From assembly GCA_035516795.1 (NCBI GenBank), contig DATIZX010000037.1:10413-74412 (forward strand): a stretch of 64,000 bases of DNA, given 5' to 3'. Origin of the DNA: DATJBF01 sp035516795. GTDB taxonomy: Bacteria; Verrucomicrobiota; Verrucomicrobiia; Palsa-1439. Below, piece after piece: positions 9,788-16,547 of the stretch; position 1 is the first letter of the stretch; each line of letters opens with the position of its first letter. A model generated the notes under the pieces. That model saw only the letters and a program-made list of their open reading frames with translations. It was not told the origin of the DNA and ran no database searches. The position numbers were made by a program, and so were the translations under genes.

Positions 9788-10342
9788 CTACTCGATGAGC
9801 TGGTGCAGCGACTTGCGCAGTGTTTGTTTGGCCCGGTAGAGACGGGATTCGACGGATTTCGCCGAGCAGCGCAGCACACCAGCGATCTCGGCGTAAGACA
9901 GGCCGTGGTATTCTGCGAGCACCAGAGCGGTTCGCTGATCCTGCGGCAGCTTCGCTACCGCCGCGGCAATCCCCTCGCCTATTTCACGAGCGTTCACCTC
10001 ATCGGTGGTGGTCGAGATCGCCTCAATTTGCAGGACGACATCAATGGATTCAGTCGGATGCCGTGCCCGCCAACGCAGGTGATCGATGGCCGCGTTATGG
10101 GCCAGAGCGAAGAGCCAAGTAGAAAGCTTTATCTCGAAGCGATATGTGTCGAGCTTTTGGTATACGCGGACGAAGACCTCTTGCGCAATGTCGTCGGCGT
10201 CGTCAGCATTGCCGACCGTGCGGTAAACGAAATTTACCACGGGGCGTTTGTAGCGCCGCATGAGTTCATCAAAGGCATAACTGTTGCCGGATTGGATTTG
10301 CCGGACGATATCGAAATCTGATTGTTCCTGTAATTGTTGCAT
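9788..10342 (-). CDS. RNA polymerase ECF-type sigma factor
   Basis: This 184-aa protein has sigma-70 region 2 (FDELMRRYKRPVVNFVYRTVG, then DADDIAQEVFVRVY and a WLFALAHNAAIDHLR block) and region 4 (LPQDQRTALVLAEYHGLSYAEIA...VESRLYRAKQTLR). It should direct RNA polymerase to a specific promoter set. The frame is open upstream to 10498, but those residues look non-coding, so the start is placed at ATG 10342 (MQQLQEQSDFDIV). The small secreted protein at 10420-10788 lies just upstream on the same strand and may be co-transcribed. No anti-sigma factor is visible next to it. Confidence 0.88.
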   Translation of the reverse strand: MQQLQEQSDFDIVRQIQSGNSYAFDELMRRYKRPVVNFVYRTVGNADDADDIAQEVFVRVYQKLDTYRFEIKLSTWLFALAHNAAIDHLRWRARHPTESIDVVLQIEAISTTTDEVNAREIGEGIAAAVAKLPQDQRTALVLAEYHGLSYAEIAGVLRCSAKSVESRLYRAKQTLRKSLHQLIE

Positions 10343-10419
10343 GACTGATCTGGGACCGGCCCCTGCTTCGAGCGGGACGGAATTGGAATTGGGGCACACC
10401 ACGGGCGTGGCGTGCCGTC

Positions 10420-10788
10420 TCAGATCAGAAACGCGTGCGTGAAGGTATAAAGGGCGACAGAAACAGATGGCCGGGCGGCAAGGCCGTTGTTCGAACAAAT
10501 GCCAAGTTGCCCGTTTGAAAACGAGGGAATCGCTAATGCGGGAGCGGGTGCTGCTCTTGTCATCTCATGCCCGGTAACGTTCGCGGCTCGCAACGGAACA
10601 CGATCTGGCGTTGGCACCGCCGGAACCGATAAGTCACAATGACATTTTCCCGCCACGCAACAGTCCATATTTCTTGACGAAGTTTGCGGGCAGGGATTGG
10701 ACGGAAACTGGCAAGAAATCCTCTGGACGGGACTGCCCGAGAGCGAAAGCGCAACCGCTGCGGCGAACAATCTCGAGATCAACTGCAT
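10420..10788 (-). CDS. small secreted Cys-rich protein
   Basis: The 122-aa frame starts at ATG 10788 with a hydrophobic leader (MQLISRLFAAAVALSLSGSP). A cysteine/histidine cluster follows (NPCPQ, then DCCVAGKCHCDLSVPA), which could bind metal or form disulfides. The C-terminal half is Ala/Pro rich and undistinguished. It lies directly upstream of the ECF sigma gene on the same strand, so it may be its partner, for example as a sensor or anti-sigma-like protein; this is inference. I do not recognise a named family. Confidence 0.5.
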   Translation of the reverse strand: MQLISRLFAAAVALSLSGSPVQRISCQFPSNPCPQTSSRNMDCCVAGKCHCDLSVPAVPTPDRVPLRAANVTGHEMTRAAPAPALAIPSFSNGQLGICSNNGLAARPSVSVALYTFTHAFLI

Positions 10789-10836
10789 AGCTCGAACGAA
10801 ACCCTAGGTGCGCTCAAGCCACTTGTCAAGGCGGCG

Positions 10837-10844
10837 CGATGGCT
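10837..10844. repeat. target-site duplication, left copy
   Basis: CGATGGCT lies directly outside the left terminal repeat and is repeated exactly at 15222-15229 outside the right one. This is the footprint of a transposition that duplicated 8 bp. Confidence 0.92.
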
Positions 10845-10862
10845 GGTAGTGTCCTAATTTGA
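10845..10862 (+). repeat. left terminal inverted repeat
   Basis: GGTAGTGTCCTAATTTGA is the exact reverse complement of 15204-15221. Beyond base 18 the two ends diverge. Confidence 0.93.
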
Positions 10863-10884
10863 GGTTAGGAAGTAGCAGGGTAAA

Positions 10885-11436
10885 TCATGGCGTGGGAGGT
10901 GTCTGCGATGTGATTGCCGCTGCTGGTGGCGAGAACGTCAATAGACCCTGCGGAACTACTGGTTTGCAAATCTTTAATCCATCTATGCAAGTACGACCAC
11001 TCAGATCCAGCAATCCGCATAGTTTCTTGTTCTTTTGGCCGTCATCGAACGTATGAAGCTGATGGGCGCCATAAATCTGGGCCGTCGCAATGTGTATCGC
11101 ATCGGGAACAGATAACGGCTTTCCCATTTCGGCCAGCACGCGCTGTCTAAATTCATGCGCTTTGTCTGCAATGGGTGGGTCAACATCATACTGAATGTGG
11201 TTGCTGGAACGTAAAGCCTTTTTGAAAAGTGCTGCTTGATCCTGCGTAAGCTTTGATTCGAGAACCTCAATTCGAGTGATTACTGAAGTGAACAACGTGT
11301 TTTTGAGCTGGAAATTGTCAGAGGCGATCTGTGTCATCGCATCTATACAGTCCTTGCCATGCGACTGCTCATTCAACAGCCATGCAAGATAAATGCAGGC
11401 ATCCCAATAATAAACCGGCTGACTACTCCCACTCAT
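10885..11436 (-). CDS. PIN-domain ribonuclease-like protein (VapC-like)
   Basis: This 183-aa protein has the four acidic positions of a PIN nuclease: D12 in YYWDACIYLAW, E57 in VITRIEVLE, D112 in SVPDAIHIA and D131/D132 in LHTFDDG. PIN proteins of this type cleave RNA and are often toxins. The last ~25 residues are Pro/Ala rich and run into the transposon end. The start (ATG 11436) overlaps the upstream 270-aa gene by 14 nt, so the two are tightly coupled. No VapB-type antitoxin of the usual size is adjacent; the 270-aa or 74-aa protein may take that role. Chromosomal PIN proteins can also be non-toxic, so toxicity is inferred. Confidence 0.82.
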   Translation of the reverse strand: MSGSSQPVYYWDACIYLAWLLNEQSHGKDCIDAMTQIASDNFQLKNTLFTSVITRIEVLESKLTQDQAALFKKALRSSNHIQYDVDPPIADKAHEFRQRVLAEMGKPLSVPDAIHIATAQIYGAHQLHTFDDGQKNKKLCGLLDLSGRTCIDGLKICKPVVPQGLLTFSPPAAAITSQTPPTP

Positions 11437-12235
11437 TTCGTATTCTTCTGATGAACTCTACTGCTGAAACTCCTTCAGTCGCGTTCGGCGCTATTCCCCG
11501 CAAACTGCTCAAGGATACGGCTTCTTCCCCATCCAGAATCTCAAACTCCTTTACTGCTATTCGGATTGGAAACGGCCCCGGCGGACGGAAGAATTTTGCT
11601 CCCTCTACGTGAACCAAATGTCCTAATGCCTCGCGAATTTGCTCAGAAGTGCCAGGCAGGAAATCACAGCGCACCCGTTGCGGTCCAAGCTGCGGATAAA
11701 TCCAGCAACGTCGATTTCCCCCGTGAATATTGACCGCTTCGAGTTTGCCATCCATGCCGCCATAAGAAACATCTTCCTCTCGAACCAGTCTCGCCAGATT
11801 AGTTTCAAATGTCTTGTCCAACTCAATATGGGCCTTGTCATTGGAAAGCGCCGCACTCTTGAACTCAGTGCCCGCGCCTATCGCCAAGTCATAGAGATTT
11901 TCCAAGAGGCCCGTTTCGACATCTGGAGACAGCGGTTCCATGCGTTTAATAGCAGACAACTCTCGAAAGAAACGATCATGGCATTCATGGATGTATTGCT
12001 CTCCCGCTGCTACTGTTTTTTTCTTGAGAACCGGTTCTAGCGTGACCTCCAACGGGCTGCCGTGTGTCGCGTTGACAATCCGATAATAGAGCTTAGGGCT
12101 TCCGCTCTGCCCGACCAGTCGGTCAATCTCATTGAGCGCCGTAACTAGATGGGTGAGCTTTTCCAAGAACTCATCCACAGGGACGTGTCCCTGTTCTGCG
12201 TCTAACCCCTCAACTTTCAGCTTTATCAAGTTCAC
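11423..12235 (-). CDS. unknown 270-aa protein of the PIN cassette
   Basis: I do not recognise a family. The protein has no signal peptide or membrane segment. It opens with a beta-strand-like stretch (MNLIKLKVEGL), has a helical part with VTALNEIDRLVG, and a strand-rich second half with RCWIYPQLGPQRVRCDFLPG. It overlaps the 74-aa gene upstream by 4 nt and the PIN gene downstream by 14 nt, so the three form one translational unit. It may neutralise or direct the PIN nuclease, as a large antitoxin would; this rests on gene order only. It overlaps no other convincing frame. Confidence 0.78.
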   Translation of the reverse strand: MNLIKLKVEGLDAEQGHVPVDEFLEKLTHLVTALNEIDRLVGQSGSPKLYYRIVNATHGSPLEVTLEPVLKKKTVAAGEQYIHECHDRFFRELSAIKRMEPLSPDVETGLLENLYDLAIGAGTEFKSAALSNDKAHIELDKTFETNLARLVREEDVSYGGMDGKLEAVNIHGGNRRCWIYPQLGPQRVRCDFLPGTSEQIREALGHLVHVEGAKFFRPPGPFPIRIAVKEFEILDGEEAVSLSSLRGIAPNATEGVSAVEFIRRIRNEWE

Positions 12236-12456
12236 TGTGCCACCTCCAATGAAACACCATGTTTCGCGTACAAGTCGAGCAACTTTTCCACCAGTCTAGA
12301 AGCCATCGGTTTTTTAGCTTCTTTGCGCCAGCGCCTACTTGCCCGATTAAATACGCTTTGGTTTACCGAAACGCTCAATTTGACCTTGGTAACACCCGAT
12401 TCGGGGTGTCCGGCCCCCGCTCGTTTTCCGCCATGCGTTTTTTTGTTTGACATCAT
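12232..12456 (-). CDS. small basic ribbon-helix-helix-like DNA-binding protein
   Basis: This 74-aa protein begins with a flexible basic tail (KKTHGGKRAGAGHP), then a beta strand (TKVKLSVSV) and two helices (NRASRRWRKEA and SRLVEKLLDLYAKHG). That order fits a ribbon-helix-helix repressor or antitoxin. The start is ATG 12456 or 12453. It is the first gene of the minus-strand cassette and overlaps the next by 4 nt. A perfect inverted repeat (12460-12484) lies directly upstream and could be its operator. The fold assignment is from motif pattern only. Confidence 0.7.
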   Translation of the reverse strand: MMSNKKTHGGKRAGAGHPESGVTKVKLSVSVNQSVFNRASRRWRKEAKKPMASRLVEKLLDLYAKHGVSLEVAQ

Positions 12457-12459
12457 CTG

Positions 12460-12484
12460 TTGAATAAAGTAGTATTTTATTCAA
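12460..12484. promoter_or_regulatory. candidate operator: perfect inverted repeat between divergent operons
   Basis: TTGAATAAA (12460-12468) and its exact complement TTTATTCAA (12476-12484) flank a 7-nt spacer. The site starts 3 nt before the cassette start and ends 19 nt before the transposase ATG, inside the only promoter space for both operons. A dimer of the ribbon-helix-helix-like protein could bind here and control both directions; this is inferred from position and symmetry. Confidence 0.6.
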
Positions 12485-12503
12485 GATAAGTCAAGAGGCA
12501 ATT

Positions 12504-13334
12504 ATGGCTAACAATCTCAAATCTGAATTGAAGGCAACGGCAGTCTCCATGCTCTGCGAAGGAAGCTCCATTCGCTCTGTGGAACGAATGACGGGCATTC
12601 ACCGTGATACGGTGATGCGTCTTGGCGTTCGCATGGGCGAAGGATGCAAAACCATCATGGATGAAAAGTTGCGGAATCTAAACTCCCGCCTGATTCAAGT
12701 GGATGAGGTTTGGGGCTTTATCGGAATGAAGCAAAAAACGGCGCACCGGAAAGGCGCACTTGGAATCGCCGGCGATGTGTGGACTTGGATTGCCGTTGAT
12801 GCCCAAACGAAAATCGTTCCCGCGTTTGCCGTTGGAGATCGTTCTCAGTATATGGCGAATTGTTTCATTGAAGACTTGGCTTCTCGTCTTTCTCTCCGCG
12901 TCCAACTTTCCAGTGATGCGTTGAGAGTGTACGACGGAGCCGTTGAGCGTGCTTTCGGTGCGAACGTTGACTATGGTTCAATTGTTAAGACTTACAGCCA
13001 GACGGAGCTTATGGAACAACGGCGCTATTCCCCGCCTGAAGTCGTCAAAGTTGAAAGAATGCCCGTTACTGGCAATCCAGATGTTGATCTGATTTCCACC
13101 AGCTACGTGGAAAAACAAAACCATACGCTGCGAATGCACTGTCGCCGGTTGTCTCGGCTCACGAATGCATTTTCCAAGAAGATTGAAAACTTCCGTGCTG
13201 CCGTGGCGTTGCATTACGCCTATTACAATTTTTGCAAAATCCATACGACCATCCGATGCACTCCGGCAATGGAAGCCGGGGTTGCTACTTCTCCGTGGAC
13301 GGTGCGCGATCTTGTAGATATGATTGAAGGGTGA
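12504..13334 (+). CDS. IS1-family-type DDE transposase
   Basis: This 276-aa protein has an N-terminal helix-turn-helix (AVSMLCEGSSIRSVERMTGIHRDTV is read in two parts around residues 14-38) and a DDE catalytic core. The acidic residues are D67 in IQVDEVW, D138 in LSSDAL and E203 in YVEKQNH. It should bind the 18-bp terminal repeats and catalyse movement of the element. AAGAGG about 6 nt upstream supports ATG 12504. The stop overlaps the next gene start as GTGA, so transposase and restriction genes share a transcript. Unlike classic IS1, it is a single frame with no programmed frameshift. Confidence 0.9.
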   Translation: MANNLKSELKATAVSMLCEGSSIRSVERMTGIHRDTVMRLGVRMGEGCKTIMDEKLRNLNSRLIQVDEVWGFIGMKQKTAHRKGALGIAGDVWTWIAVDAQTKIVPAFAVGDRSQYMANCFIEDLASRLSLRVQLSSDALRVYDGAVERAFGANVDYGSIVKTYSQTELMEQRRYSPPEVVKVERMPVTGNPDVDLISTSYVEKQNHTLRMHCRRLSRLTNAFSKKIENFRAAVALHYAYYNFCKIHTTIRCTPAMEAGVATSPWTVRDLVDMIEG

Positions 13335-13618
13335 GCAAGCGCATCGACCAGTTGCGGGAAGCTGTGGAGACAATGCACCATTGCAAGGCCGTCCATGAGC
13401 AATCGTTTCCCATCGTGGAAATGTTCGGGCAGCAAAAGGTATGGGAAGGCGTGATCGAATCGTTTGCGATCACGGGCCACCCCAATGCAAAGCGGTGCTA
13501 TGCATGGGGCTATCCAGACGGCGGTGAAATGCGGTATGTTGCGGTCTTGGAAATTCCACCGGTAGATTCCCCTCACACGGCCCTACGCGCTGCGATTATC
13601 ACTAAGGCTCAGAAGTGA
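13331..13618 (+). CDS. unknown 95-aa protein between transposase and methyltransferase
   Basis: It begins at GTG 13331 inside a 4-nt overlap with the transposase stop, and its own stop shares one base with the methyltransferase ATG at 13618. That tight spacing supports it as a true gene. The protein has an N-terminal helix (MSKRIDQLREAVETMHHC) and a strand-rich second half (RCYAWGYPDGGEMRYVAVLE). I do not recognise it. It lacks the helix-turn-helix expected of a restriction-modification controller protein, so a regulatory or transposition-accessory role is open. Confidence 0.75.
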   Translation: MSKRIDQLREAVETMHHCKAVHEQSFPIVEMFGQQKVWEGVIESFAITGHPNAKRCYAWGYPDGGEMRYVAVLEIPPVDSPHTALRAAIITKAQK

Positions 13619-14580
13619 TGCAAGTTGACTTATTCAACTTCAAAGTCAAGCATACGATCCATAGCGATTTCGATCCGCAGGCAGAAGTTGTGTTGGTGCA
13701 TGGCGACACACTGGAAACACTGCGCGGGATGCCAACCGGTTGCGTGAAGCTAGTTATTTCTTCGCCGCCCTACAACATTGGCAAGGAATATGAGGCGCGT
13801 AAGGAGCTTGAACATTATCTACAAGCACTCCGTCCGATTCTAGGGGAGATCGTGCGCGTGTTGGCCGATGGCGGCTCATTATGCTGGCAGGTGGGAAACT
13901 ATGTTGAGGACAGCGAAGTGTTTCCGCTGGACACTTTCTTCTATCCGATTTTCAAAGACTTTGGACTACAACTCAGGAATCGCATCGTATGGCATTTTGA
14001 GCACGGTTTGCATTGTTCCGTCCGGTTCTCTGGCAGATATGAAACTCTGCTCTGGTTCACAAAGGGAGTAGATTACACGTTCAACTTGGATGCCGTTCGT
14101 GTCCCCTCCAAGTATCCCGGCAAGACAAACTTTCGGCCCGGTCCAGATTACGGCAAACCAAGCGGCAATCCGCTTGGCAAGAATCCAAGTGATGTCTGGA
14201 AGTTGATGGCTCAAGAGTGGGAAGTTGGTATGTGGAACATTCCTAATGTGAAAGCCAATCATCCCGAAAAAACCCTGCATCCTTGCCAATTCCCGATTGA
14301 GTTGGTCGAGCGATGCGTTTTGGCATTCACCAACAAAGGCGACCTAGTGTTAGACCCATTTACTGGAGTTGCCTCTGCGTTATTAGCGGCGCTCAGACAT
14401 GATCGGCGGGCAATGGGGATCGACAAAGAGGCTGACTATATCAAAGAGGCCAAGAAACGCATTCACCAGCTATGGGATGGTACGTTGCGATACCGTCCGC
14501 TTGGTAAACCCGTGTGGCAGCCAACAGGTCGCGAGAAGGTGGCACAAAGGCCAAAAGAATGGGCTAAGGAGAACGATTGA
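13618..14580 (+). CDS. DNA methyltransferase, SPPY-type (probable N4-cytosine), of the R-M system
   Basis: This 320-aa enzyme has catalytic motif IV first (SPPYNI, residues 49-54) and the SAM-binding motif I near the C-terminus (DPFTG at 246), which is the beta-class order. SPPY is typical of N4-cytosine methyltransferases; BglII- and BstYI-type systems use such partners. It should protect host DNA from the endonuclease encoded next. Start ATG 13618 overlaps the previous stop (TGATG); GTG 13615 would add one residue. The stop overlaps the endonuclease start as TTGA. The recognition sequence is unknown but probably contains GATC, judged from the endonuclease family. Confidence 0.9.
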   Translation: MQVDLFNFKVKHTIHSDFDPQAEVVLVHGDTLETLRGMPTGCVKLVISSPPYNIGKEYEARKELEHYLQALRPILGEIVRVLADGGSLCWQVGNYVEDSEVFPLDTFFYPIFKDFGLQLRNRIVWHFEHGLHCSVRFSGRYETLLWFTKGVDYTFNLDAVRVPSKYPGKTNFRPGPDYGKPSGNPLGKNPSDVWKLMAQEWEVGMWNIPNVKANHPEKTLHPCQFPIELVERCVLAFTNKGDLVLDPFTGVASALLAALRHDRRAMGIDKEADYIKEAKKRIHQLWDGTLRYRPLGKPVWQPTGREKVAQRPKEWAKEND

Positions 14581-15212
14581 GGATTGCTGGAATTTACTCC
14601 TTCAACAAAGGAGAGGAAACCGTTCGATCTAAATACCCTCTTTTGCTTTCCGAAGTCGAACACGCGATTTCTCAGGTTGATGCCGCAGCGTGTAAGGTCA
14701 AGGAGAGCGAAGAAAAGACCATGCCTGGTCAATTACTCTATTCTCCCAAAGCGTTGAACAAAGAATTCAAAAAGCACCTCTACCCGCTGGATTGGAAGGC
14801 AATTCGCGTTCCTTGTACCTATGCGACGGAGTTCTATGCGAAGGACTACATGCCGAAGAAGCTGCGCAAGGGTGCATTCCGGGAAATGGATTTCGTAAAG
14901 CAGAAGCTTGGCGTTGAAGTCCAGTTTGGAAAATACTCCTTCATGGTCTACAACGTTGCGGCCAAAATGACCATCTTTAGCAACCTGGGATTTATCGACA
15001 CCGGCATTGAGATTGTGCCGGTCAAGGCGCTTGCAGACGAGATGAGCAGCGGAGTGAGCTACTTTGAGCAGTTCGTTTGGGATCTTCAGCAACGCGGCGT
15101 ATCCAACATTGACGTGCCTGTGATGATTTTGGGGATCGATATTTCCGTGAACCCCACAGCGAGTCCTGAAAGTAGCCTCACTAATCAGCAAAGCCTAAGA
15201 ATTTCAAATTAG
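14577..15212 (+). CDS. type II restriction endonuclease, BglII/BstYI family
   Basis: The 211-aa protein starts at TTG 14577, with AAGGAG at 14566-14571 just upstream. The segment D105...E114-V-Q116...K119 (EMDFVKQKLGVEVQFGKYSF) keeps the spacing of the BglII catalytic residues D84, E93 and Q95. Other blocks shared with BstYI as I recall it are DAAACKVKESEEKT, LLYSPKALN and EMSSGVSY. The family cleaves AGATCT or RGATCY. The gene directly follows its methyltransferase and ends 9 nt before the right terminal repeat of the transposon begins. The C-terminal ~20 residues look unconserved. The specificity is inferred by family only. Confidence 0.9.
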   Translation: MRIAGIYSFNKGEETVRSKYPLLLSEVEHAISQVDAAACKVKESEEKTMPGQLLYSPKALNKEFKKHLYPLDWKAIRVPCTYATEFYAKDYMPKKLRKGAFREMDFVKQKLGVEVQFGKYSFMVYNVAAKMTIFSNLGFIDTGIEIVPVKALADEMSSGVSYFEQFVWDLQQRGVSNIDVPVMILGIDISVNPTASPESSLTNQQSLRISN

Positions 15213-15221
15213 GACACTACC
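15204..15221 (-). repeat. right terminal inverted repeat
   Basis: TCAAATTAGGACACTACC is the exact complement of 10845-10862 and begins just inside the last codons of the endonuclease gene. Confidence 0.93.
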
Positions 15222-15229
15222 CGATGGCT
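15222..15229. repeat. target-site duplication, right copy
   Basis: CGATGGCT is identical to 10837-10844. Removing the element and one copy would restore a continuous intergenic sequence upstream of pyrH. Confidence 0.92.
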
Positions 15230-15399
15230 AGCAGCCCGCGAGCATGGAATCGTGACCGATTGCAGCAAAGACAACATCGCCGTGTCTCGTCGGACTCGGC
15301 TTTCGTTCCATCCCAGAGCGGAATGCTGGAGCGTTTCGAGTATGGTGATCACCGAACTCTTTGCTGTGCTTGCCAAGAACAGGCTGAACGTGTAAAAGC

Positions 15400-16137
15400 A
15401 TGGGCATGACTCGGACTTCTGCCGCGGCGCCGAAATATCGACGAATCATGCTGAAATTGAGCGGGGAAGCACTGCTGGGCCACCGCGAGTACGGTATTTC
15501 GCCGGAGACCTGCAACGCCATCGCGCAGGAAATCAAGGACGTCAAAGCCCTCGACGTGCAACTGGCCGTGGTCATCGGTGGCGGCAACATTTTTCGTGGA
15601 ATCGCCGGTACCAAGCACGGTCTTGATCGGACGACGGGCGACTACATGGGCATGCTGGCGACCGTGATCAATGCTCTGGCGCTACAGGATGCGTTGGAGA
15701 AGAACGGCGTCCAGACCCGCGTGCAATCCGCCATCGAGATGCGTTCGGTGGCCGAGCCATTCATCCGCCGCCGCGCGATGCGCCATCTCGAAAAGGGCCG
15801 CGTTGTCATTTTTGCTGCAGGAACCGGCAACCCCTATTTTTCGACCGACACCACGGCGGCCTTACGCGCCAGCGAAATCGGCGCGGAAGTTTTCCTCAAA
15901 GCAACGAAGGTCGACGGCATCTACACTGCGGACCCCAAGCTCGACGCCGCTGCGACCAAGTACGACAAGCTGAATTACATGGACGCGCTAAAAGGCCGTC
16001 TCAACGTGATGGATTCCACGGCGTTCTCGTTGTGCATGGACAACAAAATCCCGATTATCGTTTTCAATCTCTCCACGCGCGGCAACATCAAACGCGCCAT
16101 CCTTGGCGAAACCATCGGCACACTGGTCAGCGAATAG
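15400..16137 (+). CDS. pyrH: UMP kinase
   Basis: This 245-aa protein phosphorylates UMP to UDP in pyrimidine nucleotide synthesis. Amino-acid-kinase-fold blocks are clear: IMLKLSGEAL, VVIGGGNIFRG, GDYMGMLATVINA, GNPYFSTDTTA, KATKVDGIYTADP and MDSTAFSLCMDN. The length is normal. Start ATG 15400 or 15406. In many bacteria pyrH sits in rpsB-tsf-pyrH-frr; here it stands alone and frr is ~42 kb away. The transposon ends ~180 bp upstream, so its insertion may have changed the pyrH leader or promoter. Confidence 0.96.
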   Translation: MGMTRTSAAAPKYRRIMLKLSGEALLGHREYGISPETCNAIAQEIKDVKALDVQLAVVIGGGNIFRGIAGTKHGLDRTTGDYMGMLATVINALALQDALEKNGVQTRVQSAIEMRSVAEPFIRRRAMRHLEKGRVVIFAAGTGNPYFSTDTTAALRASEIGAEVFLKATKVDGIYTADPKLDAAATKYDKLNYMDALKGRLNVMDSTAFSLCMDNKIPIIVFNLSTRGNIKRAILGETIGTLVSE

Positions 16138-16168
16138 CTGCAGCCTCTGCCTCTAATGGCTGCAATGG

Positions 16169-16363
16169 TTATGCCCTCGGAGCGGGACCATCCTGCTCTC
16201 GCAGCAGCGTGGTAACGACGAGATCGAGCAATTCCGCAACGCGCGGCTCCAGCGCTCTCAAGACTTTCTGGACCACCGGACAGAAAGACAGTTGTTCAGC
16301 TTTGGATGGCTCTGGCGCAGGATGCTCTGTAAACATCTGCTCCAGAGCAGTTTTCTTGGCCCG
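16169..16363 (-). pseudogene. coding-like remnant, unknown
   Basis: A 64-codon stretch (AKKTALEQMFTEHPAPEPSK through LVVTTLLREQDGPAP) has good amino-acid composition but no start of its own. An in-frame stop at 16364-16366 separates it from a further open stretch upstream in the same frame (to about 16547). It may be the tail of a decayed gene with a nonsense change, or two chance frames. I do not recognise a family. Confidence 0.3.
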
Positions 16364-16547
16364 TTACTTTGGCTCCGAAATCAAGGGCCTGCAGCCAGTA
16401 TCTTTGACTTTGATAGTCACAGGCGCGGTTTCCAAAATGCCCTGCCGGTCTCCCGGTTGCAGCGCATCGTTCCTTCCAATGGCAGCCTTGCTCGTGATGT
16501 TATGGAAACGAGGCCAATGGCGAATCATTCGGCCCGGTGTTGATATG

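Larger units (their letters stand above)
10845..15221. mobile_element. IS1-family-type transposon carrying a BglII-like R-M system and a PIN cassette
   Basis: The 4,377-bp element is bounded by perfect 18-bp inverted repeats (GGTAGTGTCCTAATTTGA at 10845 and its complement at 15204) and an 8-bp direct duplication. It encodes a DDE transposase, a 95-aa protein, an SPPY methyltransferase and a BglII/BstYI-type endonuclease on the plus strand, each overlapping the next. A divergent three-gene cassette ending in a PIN protein lies on the minus strand. Intact ends, an exact duplication and uninterrupted genes point to a recent insertion. It landed between the ECF region and pyrH. The transposase type and 8-bp duplication fit IS1 or the related IS1595 group; the family name needs a database comparison. 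Confidence 0.92.

Noticed and set aside
10845..15221. Composite transposon with two flanking insertion sequences
   Set aside because: Only one transposase gene and one pair of 18-bp ends are present, so it is a single unit with passengers.
15224..15409. 61-codon frame between transposon and pyrH
   Set aside because: It begins inside the target duplication, has no motif and overlaps the pyrH start.
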